Positions 9,298 through 16,284 of a stretch of DNA of 64,000 bases are shown in pieces. Position 1 is the stretch's first letter. Each line of letters starts with the position of its first letter. The stretch comes from Mumia sp. zg.B17. Its GTDB lineage: Bacteria > Actinomycetota > Actinomycetes > Propionibacteriales > Nocardioidaceae. The position numbers and the translations under genes were made by a program. A model generated the notes under the pieces. That model searched no databases. It saw only the letters and a program-made list of their open reading frames with translations, and was not told where the DNA came from. The stretch is taken from contig NZ_JAHWCI010000006.1 of the NCBI RefSeq assembly GCF_019550915.1, positions 124,001 to 188,000 on the forward strand. The letters run 5' to 3'.

Positions 9298-9311
9298 CCA
9301 GAAACGATCAG
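9298..9311 (+). repeat. Left copy of 14-bp island-flanking repeat CCAGAAACGATCAG
   Basis: CCAGAAACGATCAG is repeated exactly in inverted orientation at 11518-11531, and its first 12 bp recur at 10813. A shared 14-mer within 2.2 kb is not expected by chance. Confidence 0.7.
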
Positions 9312-9385
9312 TTGAGGTCGCTTGTGCGATCCGCACGACAGCCGGAGTCCGGCACAGAGTCCAGCTAGGTACATCCTCCGCTGAA

Positions 9386-9405
9386 TACAGCGAATCGTGT
9401 ACGGT
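9386..9405 (+). promoter_or_regulatory. Candidate CmtR-type operator overlapping the -10 box
   Basis: TACA-N8-TGTA (9386-9401) is an inverted repeat typical of ArsR/SmtB operators. Its right arm overlaps TACGGT (9400-9405), a -10 box 7 nt before the ATG at 9413. A repressor bound here would cover the promoter core, giving simple autoregulation. Confidence 0.5.
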
Positions 9406-9412
9406 CACGCTC

Positions 9413-9742
9413 ATGGAGACGGCCACCCTCACGCACACCTCAGCACTTGCTCGGTTGGGGCACGCCCTGTCCGACGAGACGCGCACGCGGATCTTGCTGG
9501 CGTTGCGCGAGGCGCCCGCCTACCCGTCGGACCTTGCGGACGCGCTGGGCGTCTCGCGGCAGGTGATGTCGAACCAGCTCGCATGCCTACGCGGCTGCGG
9601 TCTTGTGGAGTCACTCCCCGACGGGCGCCGGACCTGGTACCGGTTAGCCGATCCGCACCTGGCATCAGCGCTCGGTGATCTGCTGCAGCTGGTGCTCGCG
9701 GTCGACGCGACGTGCTGCGGCCCGGACTGCAGCTGCGCATGA
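9413..9742 (+). CDS. ArsR/SmtB-family metal sensor, CmtR-like
   Basis: A 109-residue winged-helix repressor. The recognition helix region (DLADALGVSRQVMSNQLACLRGCGLVESL) closely resembles Mycobacterium CmtR, including the two Cys in LACLRGCGL that serve CmtR as Cd/Pb ligands. A Cys-rich C-terminus (CCGPDCSCA) could supply the remaining ligand. It should repress its own operon until Cd, Pb or a similar soft metal binds. The stop overlaps the start of the CDF gene (ATGA, 9739-9742), so sensor and exporter are translationally coupled. The transcript looks leaderless. The metal specificity is inferred from the CmtR likeness. Confidence 0.9.
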   Translation: METATLTHTSALARLGHALSDETRTRILLALREAPAYPSDLADALGVSRQVMSNQLACLRGCGLVESLPDGRRTWYRLADPHLASALGDLLQLVLAVDATCCGPDCSCA

Positions 9743-10446
9743 GCAGCATCTCGATCGGCCCACGCCCCCTGCTCCCGGACCGCCGCTTAGTGCTCGAGCG
9801 ACGGATCCGGTGGATCGTCGCGGTGACGATCACTTACAACGTCATCGAGGCCGGCGTCGCCCTGGTCGCCGGCCGGCTCGCGTCCTCGTCGGCGCTGATC
9901 GGGTTTGGCCTGGATTCGATCGTGGAGGTGCTGTCCGCGGCGGCGGTCGCCTGGCAGTTCTCTGCCCCGAACCCGCACACCCGTGAGCGCGCCGCGATGC
10001 GGACCATCGCACTGTCGTTCTTTGGCCTCGCGGCATTCGTCACCGTCGACGCCGTCCGGACCTTGCTGAATGCGACCGAGCCGGAGCACTCCACGGCCGG
10101 GATCATCCTGGCCGCGGTGAGCCTGGCGGTCATGCCGTTCCTGTCCTGGTTCGAGCGCCGCACCGGCCGCGAGCTCGGGTCGGCATCCGCCGTTGCTGAC
10201 TCCAAGCAGACCTTGATCTGCACCTACCTGTCCGCGGTCCTGCTGGTCGGGCTCGTGCTGAACAGCACCCTGGACTGGTGGTGGGCGGACCCGATCGCCG
10301 CCATGGCGATCGCCGCGTTCGCGATCCGAGAGGGCATCGAAGCCTGGAAGGGCGACGCCTGCTGCACACCCGTCTCCCAGCTGGTCGGCGGCGGGATGGC
10401 GCACTGCGACGACGAGCACTGCGAGGACGGCGGCTGTGCCGACTGA
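9739..10446 (+). CDS. CDF-like heavy-metal efflux protein with Cys/His-rich tail
   Basis: The ATG at 9739 overlaps the sensor stop by 4 bp. The product has 235 residues and about five or six membrane segments (VAVTITYNVIEAGVALVAG, then GFGLDSIVEVLSAAAVAW, and so on). The Asp in GFGLDSIVE and the Asp of WWWADPIAAM fit metal-site positions of cation efflux proteins. Instead of the usual cytosolic CDF domain it ends in a short tail rich in Cys, His and Asp (GDACCTPV and HCDDEHCEDGGCAD), suited to thiophilic metals. Coupling to a CmtR-like sensor suggests Cd/Pb/Zn export. It is shorter than classical CDF proteins (about 300 residues). Confidence 0.85.
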   Translation: MSSISIGPRPLLPDRRLVLERRIRWIVAVTITYNVIEAGVALVAGRLASSSALIGFGLDSIVEVLSAAAVAWQFSAPNPHTRERAAMRTIALSFFGLAAFVTVDAVRTLLNATEPEHSTAGIILAAVSLAVMPFLSWFERRTGRELGSASAVADSKQTLICTYLSAVLLVGLVLNSTLDWWWADPIAAMAIAAFAIREGIEAWKGDACCTPVSQLVGGGMAHCDDEHCEDGGCAD

Positions 10447-10469
10447 TCACACCTCGTCGAGGGGTTCCC

Positions 10470-10789
10470 GCTGATAGGCACGACCGCGACCACGCACCGC
10501 CCGGGGCTGCCGACCACCGCGGCCGGCTAGCGATCGTGTTCGGGATCATCGGCCTGGTCGGCAACGTCGCCTCGATGCTGGTCCTCTCCTCGGGGCAGGC
10601 GGCGAACGTCAACATGCGCGCCGCGTTCCTGGAGGTCGTCAACGACTTCCTCGGATCCGCGGCACTGATCGTGACCGCGATCGTGATCGCCACACCGGCT
10701 GGGAGCAGGCGGACGCGGTCGCAGGACTGCTCATCGGGGCGCTGATCCTGCCGCGCGCATTCAGGCTGATGCCAGGTTTCTGGCGATAG
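10470..10789 (+). pseudogene. czcD-type CDF transporter remnant, internally deleted and frameshifted
   Basis: Frame 1 reads HDRDHAPPGAADHRGRLAIV, which resembles the CzcD N-terminus. It jumps directly to FGIIGLVGNVASMLVLSSG and NMRAAFLEVVNDFLGSAAL, which belong to later CzcD helices; at least the first three membrane helices are missing. Near 10690 the frame breaks. The next frame continues with TGWEQADAVAGLLIGALILP and stops with TAG at 10787, without the C-terminal domain. There is no clear start codon. The junction lies at VFGI, a motif occurring at both places in intact CzcD proteins, so recombination between short similar segments could explain the deletion. This is a decayed second exporter in the metal island. 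Confidence 0.8.
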
Positions 10790-10812
10790 CTCTGCTGAGA
10801 CGGCCCTGCACG

Positions 10813-10832
10813 CCAGAAACGATCGATTCTGG
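10813..10832. repeat. Middle copy of the island repeat, within a 20-bp near-palindrome
   Basis: CCAGAAACGATCGATTCTGG contains the first 12 bp of the island repeat. It is nearly self-complementary, with mismatches only at positions 7 and 14. It sits between the czcD remnant and the hemerythrin gene, whose stop is about 45 bp away. It could be two fused element ends or a short bidirectional terminator hairpin. Confidence 0.6.
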
Positions 10833-10875
10833 GGACTCGCGGAGCGATCGCGCCGCCGTGCAAGCCAGTTCTCGG

Positions 10876-11412
10876 CTACAGCGGTCCCAGGACGTCGCTC
10901 ACGGCATCATGCAGTTCGAGTCTTTCGAACACACGCAGGAGCTGTCGTTCCTCGTAGAGGAAGTGAGTCTCCATCACCGCACCAACTCCGTCCAGGTGCA
11001 TCGCGAGTTCTGCCGCCGTCGCTGATCGGTCGACGGCCGCACCAAGTTCCCCAAGGAGATGAGCAATCATCGAGTGGTCTTGTTCGAGGGATCGGAGCAC
11101 GGGGGCCAGGTGAGGATGAGCGGCCTCGATCGCGGGAAAAAGGGCGCGGTCTTCGCCGCGATGGTGACCGTCGAGTGCCGCACAGAATCCGTGGCAGTAC
11201 AGCAGCAGATTACGCGTCGCGTCTTCGGATGGACCGCCGTCGCGTACGGCTGTCTGTGCGACGGCCAGAGCGTCCCGCAGGCGTTGGTGCACGCGGCGTA
11301 GTTCGTTGCTCCAGGCAATCAGCCTGGTCGTCTCGCGCTCAGTCACGCGAGGACGAAGGGAGCGATGAAAGCATCCTCGGTCCTTCGGGTTCGACGCCTC
11401 CATGCCTGACAC
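10876..11412 (-). CDS. Hemerythrin (HHE cation-binding) domain protein
   Basis: A 178-residue protein if it starts with GTG at 11412; an ATG at 11403 is a good alternative, and neither has a strong ribosome site. It forms a four-helix hemerythrin-like fold. Candidate iron ligands are the His of RRVHQRL, the H/H/E group of LDGHHRGEDRALFP, the His of LEQDHSMIAHLL, and His/Glu in METHFLYEERQL. Such actinobacterial proteins handle O2, NO or redox stress, but roles vary. It lies antisense to the metal genes, inside the repeat-bounded island, and its base composition looks slightly less GC-rich than its neighbours. No enzymatic partner is adjacent. Confidence 0.85.
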   Translation of the reverse strand: MSGMEASNPKDRGCFHRSLRPRVTERETTRLIAWSNELRRVHQRLRDALAVAQTAVRDGGPSEDATRNLLLYCHGFCAALDGHHRGEDRALFPAIEAAHPHLAPVLRSLEQDHSMIAHLLGELGAAVDRSATAAELAMHLDGVGAVMETHFLYEERQLLRVFERLELHDAVSDVLGPL

Positions 11413-11517
11413 AGACTGTCACCGACACGCGACGCTGCACTCATGTTAGACGGGCGCACCGTTCTTTCGCGAGAGGCCAGGACGAGGGTGGCGGTAGATT
11501 TCCGCAACTGGCCGAAG

Positions 11518-11531
11518 CTGATCGTTTCTGG
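11518..11531 (-). repeat. Right copy of the island-flanking 14-bp repeat (inverted)
   Basis: The reverse complement reads CCAGAAACGATCAG, identical to 9298-9311. It lies upstream of the hemerythrin gene and about 155 bp before the aidB-like gene. The rest of the 11413-11684 gap shows nothing else I can name. Confidence 0.7.
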
Positions 11532-11684
11532 TCGAACAGCCCATGGAGATAGATGGGACCACCGCTGAGATGTGGAACGAGGACCAGCTCCGCCGCCCCA
11601 GGCCGTCGCGCTGCCGTTCTGCGTCTCCATGAGCCTGACCGTACGAACGGCCGGCAGCGCGCGCGAACGATTTAAGGTGTCGCC

Positions 11685-13331
11685 ATGGACCCGTTGCAGC
11701 GTGCCTCCACCAACCAGGCCGCCCCTCTCGTCGGCTACGACGCGGTGAGCTCCGACGCCGCGCTCGTCGCCTCGGTGCGCGCGTTCGCCGGTGACGACGC
11801 CCCGGCAGTCCTCTCGTCGCTGGAGCCCGTCGGACGGCTCGCCGGCTCGGCGGAGGCCCGCGAGCACGGGATGCTCGCCAACCAGAACGAGCCCGTCCAC
11901 CACCCGGTCGACCGCTACGGCAACCGGGTGGACGAGATCGCGTTCCACCCGTCCTGGCACTGGATGATGAGGCAGGGGATCGGGTTCGGGCTGCACGCGA
12001 CACCGTGGGTGAGCGACCAGCCCCAGCCGCACCTGCGGCGTGCTGCGGCGTACGTCGCGTGGACCCACAATGACCCGGGGCACGGCTGTCCGCTGACCAT
12101 GACGTACGCCGCGGTCCCCGCGCTCCGCGCCGACGACGCGCAGGCCAAGCAGTGGACGGCACTGCTCGCCTCCACCTCGTACGACTTCGGGCTGCGCAAC
12201 CCCGCGGAGAAGACGGGGATCCTCGCCGGGATGGGGATGACGGAGAAGCAAGGCGGCTCCGACGTCCGGACCAACGTCACGACGGCCACGCCGACGGCCG
12301 TCGACGGTGAGTACGTGCTGCACGGTCACAAGTGGTTCACGAGTGCTCCGATGAACGACCTCTTTCTGGTGCTTGCGCAGGCGCCGGGCGGACTCACCTG
12401 TTTCGTGGTGCCGCGGGTGCTCCCCGACGGGACGCGCAACCCGCTCCAGGTCGTCCGCCTCAAGGACAAGCTCGGCAACCGGTCCAACGCGTCCTCGGAG
12501 CTGGAGTTCGCCGGCACCTGGGGAGTCCGGCTCGGCGACGAGGGCCGCGGCGTCCGGACGATCATCGAGATGGTGGCCTCGACCCGCCTCGACTGCGTCC
12601 TGGGCTCGTCGGCGCTGATGCGCCGCTCGGTGGCGGAAGCCACGTGGCATGCCGCGCAGCGGTCCGCGTTCGGCGCGCCGTTGTCGCAGCAGCCGGCGAT
12701 GCAGAACGTCCTCGCCGACCTCGCGATCGAGTCCGAGGCCGCGACGCTGCTCGGGCTCCGGCTGGCCGCGAGCGTGGAGAGGTCCGACGACGAGCACGAG
12801 AAGGCGCTGCGCCGGATCGCGCTGCCCCTCGCGAAGTTCTGGGTGTGCAAGCGCACGCCCTTCCACGTTGCGGAGGCGCTCGAGGTCCTCGGCGGCAACG
12901 GCTACGTCGAGGAGTCCGGCATGCCGCTGCTCTTCCGAGAGTCGCCGCTCAACTCGATCTGGGAGGGCAGCGGCAACGTGAACGCGCTCGACGTCCTCCG
13001 CGCCCTCCAGCGTGAGCCCCAGGCGCTCGAGGCGTGGTTGAACGAGATGGGTGCCGTACGGGGTTACGACCCGCGCGTCGACGGCATCGTGGACGACGTG
13101 CTGGTCGAGCTCGCCGATCTCGACGACGCGGAGTTCCGGGCGCGGCGCATCGCCGGTCAGATGGCGGTCGCGCTGCAGGCGTCCCTCCTCATCCGCCACA
13201 GCGATCCGGGGGTCTCCGACGCGTTCGTCGCCTCGCGGATCGGGGGCGACTGGGCGGGCACCTTCGGGACGCTCCCCCGCGGGGTGGAGGCGGCCCGCAT
13301 CGCCGAGCGGGCCACGCCCGTCCTCGGCTGA
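11685..13331 (+). CDS. AidB-like acyl-CoA dehydrogenase family protein
   Basis: A 548-residue protein, longer than ordinary acyl-CoA dehydrogenases (about 380) and matching the AidB/isovaleryl-like branch. AAGG precedes the ATG. Recognisable segments are PLTMTYAAVPAL, GMGMTEKQGGSDVRTN (the FAD-binding strand of AidB proteins), GHKWFTSAPM, EALEVLGGNGYVEESGMP and ESPLNSIWEGSGNVNALDVL. In E. coli AidB is a flavoprotein of the Ada response that binds DNA; in actinobacteria the role is less clear and could be acyl-CoA or nitroalkane oxidation. It stands alone, just outside the metal island. Confidence 0.88.
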   Translation: MDPLQRASTNQAAPLVGYDAVSSDAALVASVRAFAGDDAPAVLSSLEPVGRLAGSAEAREHGMLANQNEPVHHPVDRYGNRVDEIAFHPSWHWMMRQGIGFGLHATPWVSDQPQPHLRRAAAYVAWTHNDPGHGCPLTMTYAAVPALRADDAQAKQWTALLASTSYDFGLRNPAEKTGILAGMGMTEKQGGSDVRTNVTTATPTAVDGEYVLHGHKWFTSAPMNDLFLVLAQAPGGLTCFVVPRVLPDGTRNPLQVVRLKDKLGNRSNASSELEFAGTWGVRLGDEGRGVRTIIEMVASTRLDCVLGSSALMRRSVAEATWHAAQRSAFGAPLSQQPAMQNVLADLAIESEAATLLGLRLAASVERSDDEHEKALRRIALPLAKFWVCKRTPFHVAEALEVLGGNGYVEESGMPLLFRESPLNSIWEGSGNVNALDVLRALQREPQALEAWLNEMGAVRGYDPRVDGIVDDVLVELADLDDAEFRARRIAGQMAVALQASLLIRHSDPGVSDAFVASRIGGDWAGTFGTLPRGVEAARIAERATPVLG

Positions 13332-13461
13332 TCTCCGCCCCCGTCGTTTCGGTCACGCCGTTGGGTTAAGCCGTTGTCGCTGTGGCGCGGGTCACAGAGA
13401 CCCCTGTCGATCCCTGCAACGGCGGGAGGAGAGACGGCAACGTCTCATCATATGGATGGGG

Positions 13462-13514
13462 ATCTCATCTTGTGAGATGAAGCGTTGCTCTCGACGGGGT
13501 ACCCGGCGCAGACT
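13462..13514 (+). promoter_or_regulatory. Candidate operator and promoter of the sulfur assimilation operon
   Basis: ATCTCA-N5-TGAGAT (13462-13478) is a perfect 6-bp inverted repeat. It lies immediately upstream of a -35-like TTGCTC (13485-13490), an 18-bp spacer and a -10-like CAGACT (13509-13514). The -10 ends 7 nt before the leader peptide ATG, so the mRNA likely begins at that ATG. The binding protein is unknown; a sulfur or cysteine regulator is the natural guess. Confidence 0.45.
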
Positions 13515-13521
13515 GACGACC

Positions 13522-13608
13522 ATGCTCACAGCGCAGACGACCCACCTGGCGGTACGCCGTCACGTGGACTTCGGTCGGATGCGCAGCATGATGTGTCGCT
13601 GCGGTTGA
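13522..13608 (+). CDS. 28-aa cysteine-containing leader peptide of the sulfur operon
   Basis: A short ORF encoding MLTAQTTHLAV followed by RRHVDFGRMRSMMCRCG and stop. The RRHVDFGR core and a C-terminal Cys cluster are typical of small leader peptides found before cysteine and sulfur genes in actinobacteria. Published work on mycobacterial upstream ORFs shows Cys-codon-dependent attenuation. Here two Cys codons (TGT and TGC) come just before the stop, 70 bp before the sulfite reductase start. Low Cys-tRNA would stall ribosomes there and change access to downstream RNA. The transcript seems to start at this ATG. The peptide itself probably has no function. Confidence 0.7.
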   Translation: MLTAQTTHLAVRRHVDFGRMRSMMCRCG

Positions 13609-13678
13609 TCGTCCCCGCCCCGGCCCTCTGACGCGCCGGCTGACCATCGCACCCGAGCATTCTTCGACAGGACGCCAC

Positions 13679-15361
13679 ATGACCGCGACCACCGACGCCC
13701 CCGTGCGCGTCGCCCGCCCCCGCCGCGCCAAGGGCGACGGCCAGTGGGCCCTGGGATACCGCGAGCCGCTCAACGCCAACGAGCAGTCCAAGAAGGACGA
13801 CAACCCGCTCAACGTGCGTGCTCGCATCGAGAACATCTACGCCCACGGCGGGTTCGACTCGATCGACAAGGCCGACCTCCGGGGACGCTTCCGCTGGTGG
13901 GGCCTCTACACCCAGCGCAAGCCCGGCATCGACGGCGGCAAGACTGCCACGCTCGAGCCCGAAGAGCTCGAGGACTCCTTCTTCATGCTCCGCGTCCGCA
14001 TCGACGGAGGCCAGCTCGACCTGCGCCAGCTGCGGACCATCGCCGGCATCTCGACCGAGTTCGGCCGTGACACCGCCGACCTGACAGACCGCCAGAACGT
14101 GCAGTACCACTGGATCCGCGTCGAGGACATGCCCGAGATCTGGGACCGGCTGGAGTCGGTCGGGCTCAGCACCCAGGAGGCCTGTGGCGACTGCCCTCGG
14201 GTCATCCTCGGCTCCCCCGTCGCCGGCATCGCCTCCGACGAGATCATCGACGGCACCTGGGCGGTCGAGGAGATCGAGCGCCGCTACATCGGTGACCCCG
14301 AGCTCTCCAACCTGCCCCGCAAGTTCAAGACCGCGATCAGCGGGCACCCGAGCCACGACGTCGTCCCGCAGATCAACGACGTCGCCTTCACGGGTGTCGT
14401 GCACCCCGATCACGGCCCAGGCTTCGACCTGCTCGTCGGAGGCGGCCTGTCGACCAACCCGATGCTCGCGCAGCGCCTCGGCGCGTGGGTCCCGCTCGAG
14501 GAGATCCCCGAGGTCTGGCACGGCATCGCGTCGGTCTTCCGTGACTACGGCTACCGGCGGCTCCGGACCCGCGCACGCATCAAGTTCCTCATCGCCGACT
14601 GGGGCCCGGAGAAGTTCCGCGACGTGCTCGAGAACGAGTACCTCAAGCGCAAGCTCGTCGACGGGCCCGAGGCGCCCGCACCTCGTACGCCCGGGGACCA
14701 CGTCGGCGTCCACCGCCAGGTCGACGGCAGCTACTACGTCGGCGTCGCGCCGAAGGTCGGTCGCGTGACCGGCACGATCCTCTCCCGGCTCGCCGACGTC
14801 GTGGAGGCCCACGGGAGCAACCGGATCCGTACGACGGCCCAGCAGAAGCTGCTCGTCCTCGACGTCGCCCCCGACAAGGTCGACTCGTTGGTCGCCGAGC
14901 TGGCCGCGATCGGTCTGGAGGCGGACCCGTCGCCGTGGCGCCGCAACACGATGGCCTGCACGGGCATCGAGTTCTGCAAGCTCGCGATCGTCGACACCAA
15001 GAACCGCGCGGACCTCCTCATCGACGAGATGCAGCGCAGGATCCCCGAGCTCGACGAGCCGATCACCGTCAACGTCAACGGGTGCCCCAACTCCTGCGCC
15101 CGGATCCAGACCGCCGACATCGGTCTCAAGGGCCAGCTGGTGCTGGACGGCGGCCGACAGGTCGAAGGCTTCCAGGTCCACCTCGGCGGCGCCCTCGGCC
15201 TGACACCAGGCTTCGGGCGCAAGCTGCGTGCCCACAAGGTCACCGCGGAGGCGCTCCCCGACTACGTGGAGCGGGTCGTCCGCGGATACCTCGACCACCG
15301 CAGGGACGACGAGTCGTTCGCCGAGTGGGTCTCCCGAGCCGACGAGGAGCAGCTGCGATGA
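13679..15361 (+). CDS. sir: Ferredoxin-dependent assimilatory sulfite reductase (siroheme, 4Fe-4S)
   Basis: A 560-residue nitrite/sulfite reductase family protein. Two ferredoxin-like half domains alternate with siroheme domains. The metal-cluster Cys are C427 and C433 (CTGIEFC) and C469 and C473 (CPNSC), the C-x5-C...C-x3-C pattern that binds the 4Fe-4S cluster and axial siroheme. RTRARIKFL and NVQYHWIR fit the substrate side. It reduces sulfite to sulfide in the cytosol. Neighbouring cysH and the sirohydrochlorin chelatase favour sulfite over nitrite. A Cys leader peptide lies upstream. The stop overlaps the next small gene by 4 bp (ATGA). Confidence 0.92.
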   Translation: MTATTDAPVRVARPRRAKGDGQWALGYREPLNANEQSKKDDNPLNVRARIENIYAHGGFDSIDKADLRGRFRWWGLYTQRKPGIDGGKTATLEPEELEDSFFMLRVRIDGGQLDLRQLRTIAGISTEFGRDTADLTDRQNVQYHWIRVEDMPEIWDRLESVGLSTQEACGDCPRVILGSPVAGIASDEIIDGTWAVEEIERRYIGDPELSNLPRKFKTAISGHPSHDVVPQINDVAFTGVVHPDHGPGFDLLVGGGLSTNPMLAQRLGAWVPLEEIPEVWHGIASVFRDYGYRRLRTRARIKFLIADWGPEKFRDVLENEYLKRKLVDGPEAPAPRTPGDHVGVHRQVDGSYYVGVAPKVGRVTGTILSRLADVVEAHGSNRIRTTAQQKLLVLDVAPDKVDSLVAELAAIGLEADPSPWRRNTMACTGIEFCKLAIVDTKNRADLLIDEMQRRIPELDEPITVNVNGCPNSCARIQTADIGLKGQLVLDGGRQVEGFQVHLGGALGLTPGFGRKLRAHKVTAEALPDYVERVVRGYLDHRRDDESFAEWVSRADEEQLR

Positions 15362-15516
15362 GCGGGCGCGCGGCTCCCTTCCACTGCCCCTACTGCGGCG
15401 ACGAGGACCTGCGTCCTCACGGGACCCGTCACGGCGCCTGGGAGTGCCGCGCCTGCCTCCGCGCCTTCTCGCTCTCGTTCATCGGGTTGATCCCCGCGGG
15501 GGGTGACGTCGCATGA
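15358..15516 (+). CDS. Small CxxC...CxxC zinc-ribbon protein of the sulfur operon
   Basis: A 52-residue protein whose ATG overlaps the sulfite reductase stop and whose stop overlaps the cysH start, each by 4 bp. Cys10, Cys13, Cys30 and Cys33 form a compact zinc ribbon (CPYC and CRAC). The C-terminus is short and hydrophobic (FSLSFIGLIPAG). Tight coupling between two sulfur enzymes suggests a dedicated accessory role, for example in electron transfer, cluster assembly or regulation. No function is established from sequence. Confidence 0.8.
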   Translation: MSGRAAPFHCPYCGDEDLRPHGTRHGAWECRACLRAFSLSFIGLIPAGGDVA

Positions 15517-16238
15517 CGCCCACCGCGATCCGTCACGACGTCCCTGCGCGGTCCACCGAAGAGCTCGAGGAGCTCGCCCGCATCGCCGGACCGGAGCTCG
15601 AGCTCGCACCGGCCGAGCTGATCCTGGAGTGGGCGGTCGAGCACTTCGGCGACCGCTTCTGCGTCACGTCGTCGATGGGTGACGCCGTCCTCGCCGACAT
15701 CGCGAGCAAGGTCGCTCCGGGGCTCGACCTTGTGTTCCTCGACACCGGCTACCACTTCGCGGAGACCATCGGGACCCGCGACGCCGTCGAGGCCACCGTG
15801 CCGGTCAACCTGATCACCGTCACGCCCGTACAGAGCGTCGCGGAGCAGGACGCCGCGCACGGCAAGGACCTGTTCCGTACCGATCCCGACCTGTGCTGCG
15901 CGCTCCGCAAGGTCAAGCCTCTCGAGGCGGCCTTGGCCGGCTACGACGCATGGGCCACCGGACTGCGCCGGGACGAGACGCACAGCCGCGTCATCGCCCC
16001 TGTCGTGGGGTGGGACGGCCGCAAGGGCAAGGTCAAGGTCTCTCCGCTCGCACGCTGGACGGCCGACGACGTCGACCGCTACATCGCCGAGAACGGCGTC
16101 CTCGTCAACCCTCTGCAGTACGACGGATATCCCTCGATCGGGTGCTGGCCCTGCACCCGGCGTGTCGCTCCGGGCGACGACGCCCGTAGCGGACGCTGGG
16201 CCGGCACCGGAAAGAACGAGTGCGGCATCCACCTCTGA
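15513..16238 (+). CDS. cysH: Phosphoadenylyl/adenylyl-sulfate reductase, 4Fe-4S type
   Basis: A 241-residue CysH. The Cys pairs C128-C129 (DLCCALRK) and C211-C214 (GCWPCTR) are the CC...CxxC signature of the iron-sulfur APS reductases of plants and many bacteria. The C-terminus ends in KNECGIHL, where the mobile catalytic Cys resides. SSMGDAVLADI and FLDTGYHFAET fit the nucleotide site. It reduces APS to sulfite using thioredoxin, supplying the upstream sulfite reductase. Its ATG overlaps the zinc-ribbon gene by 4 bp. No ATP sulfurylase (cysD/cysN) is in the window. Confidence 0.93.
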   Translation: MTPTAIRHDVPARSTEELEELARIAGPELELAPAELILEWAVEHFGDRFCVTSSMGDAVLADIASKVAPGLDLVFLDTGYHFAETIGTRDAVEATVPVNLITVTPVQSVAEQDAAHGKDLFRTDPDLCCALRKVKPLEAALAGYDAWATGLRRDETHSRVIAPVVGWDGRKGKVKVSPLARWTADDVDRYIAENGVLVNPLQYDGYPSIGCWPCTRRVAPGDDARSGRWAGTGKNECGIHL

Positions 16239-16284
16239 TGCCGCACACCACTCTTCGACACCCTCTCGGAAGGAGGAATGCACC

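Larger units (their letters stand above)
9298..11531. mobile_element. Candidate non-autonomous island bounded by 14-bp inverted repeats
   Basis: The interval begins and ends with CCAGAAACGATCAG in inverted orientation and carries a third, related copy in the middle. Inside lie a metal sensor, a CDF exporter, a decayed czcD copy and a hemerythrin gene; ordinary chromosomal genes lie outside. No transposase or integrase is present, and I could not see a target-site duplication at the ends. This may be a remnant or a passenger segment moved by an enzyme encoded elsewhere. The call rests on the repeats, the pseudogene and the accessory gene content. Confidence 0.35.

Noticed and set aside
10278-10745. 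Single open frame covering the czcD remnant
   Set aside because: It begins inside the CDF gene in another frame and only its middle resembles CzcD. The true content spans two frames and lacks helices.
9298-11531. Known insertion sequence or transposon
   Set aside because: No transposase or recombinase reading frame was found and no clear target-site duplication flanks the repeats.
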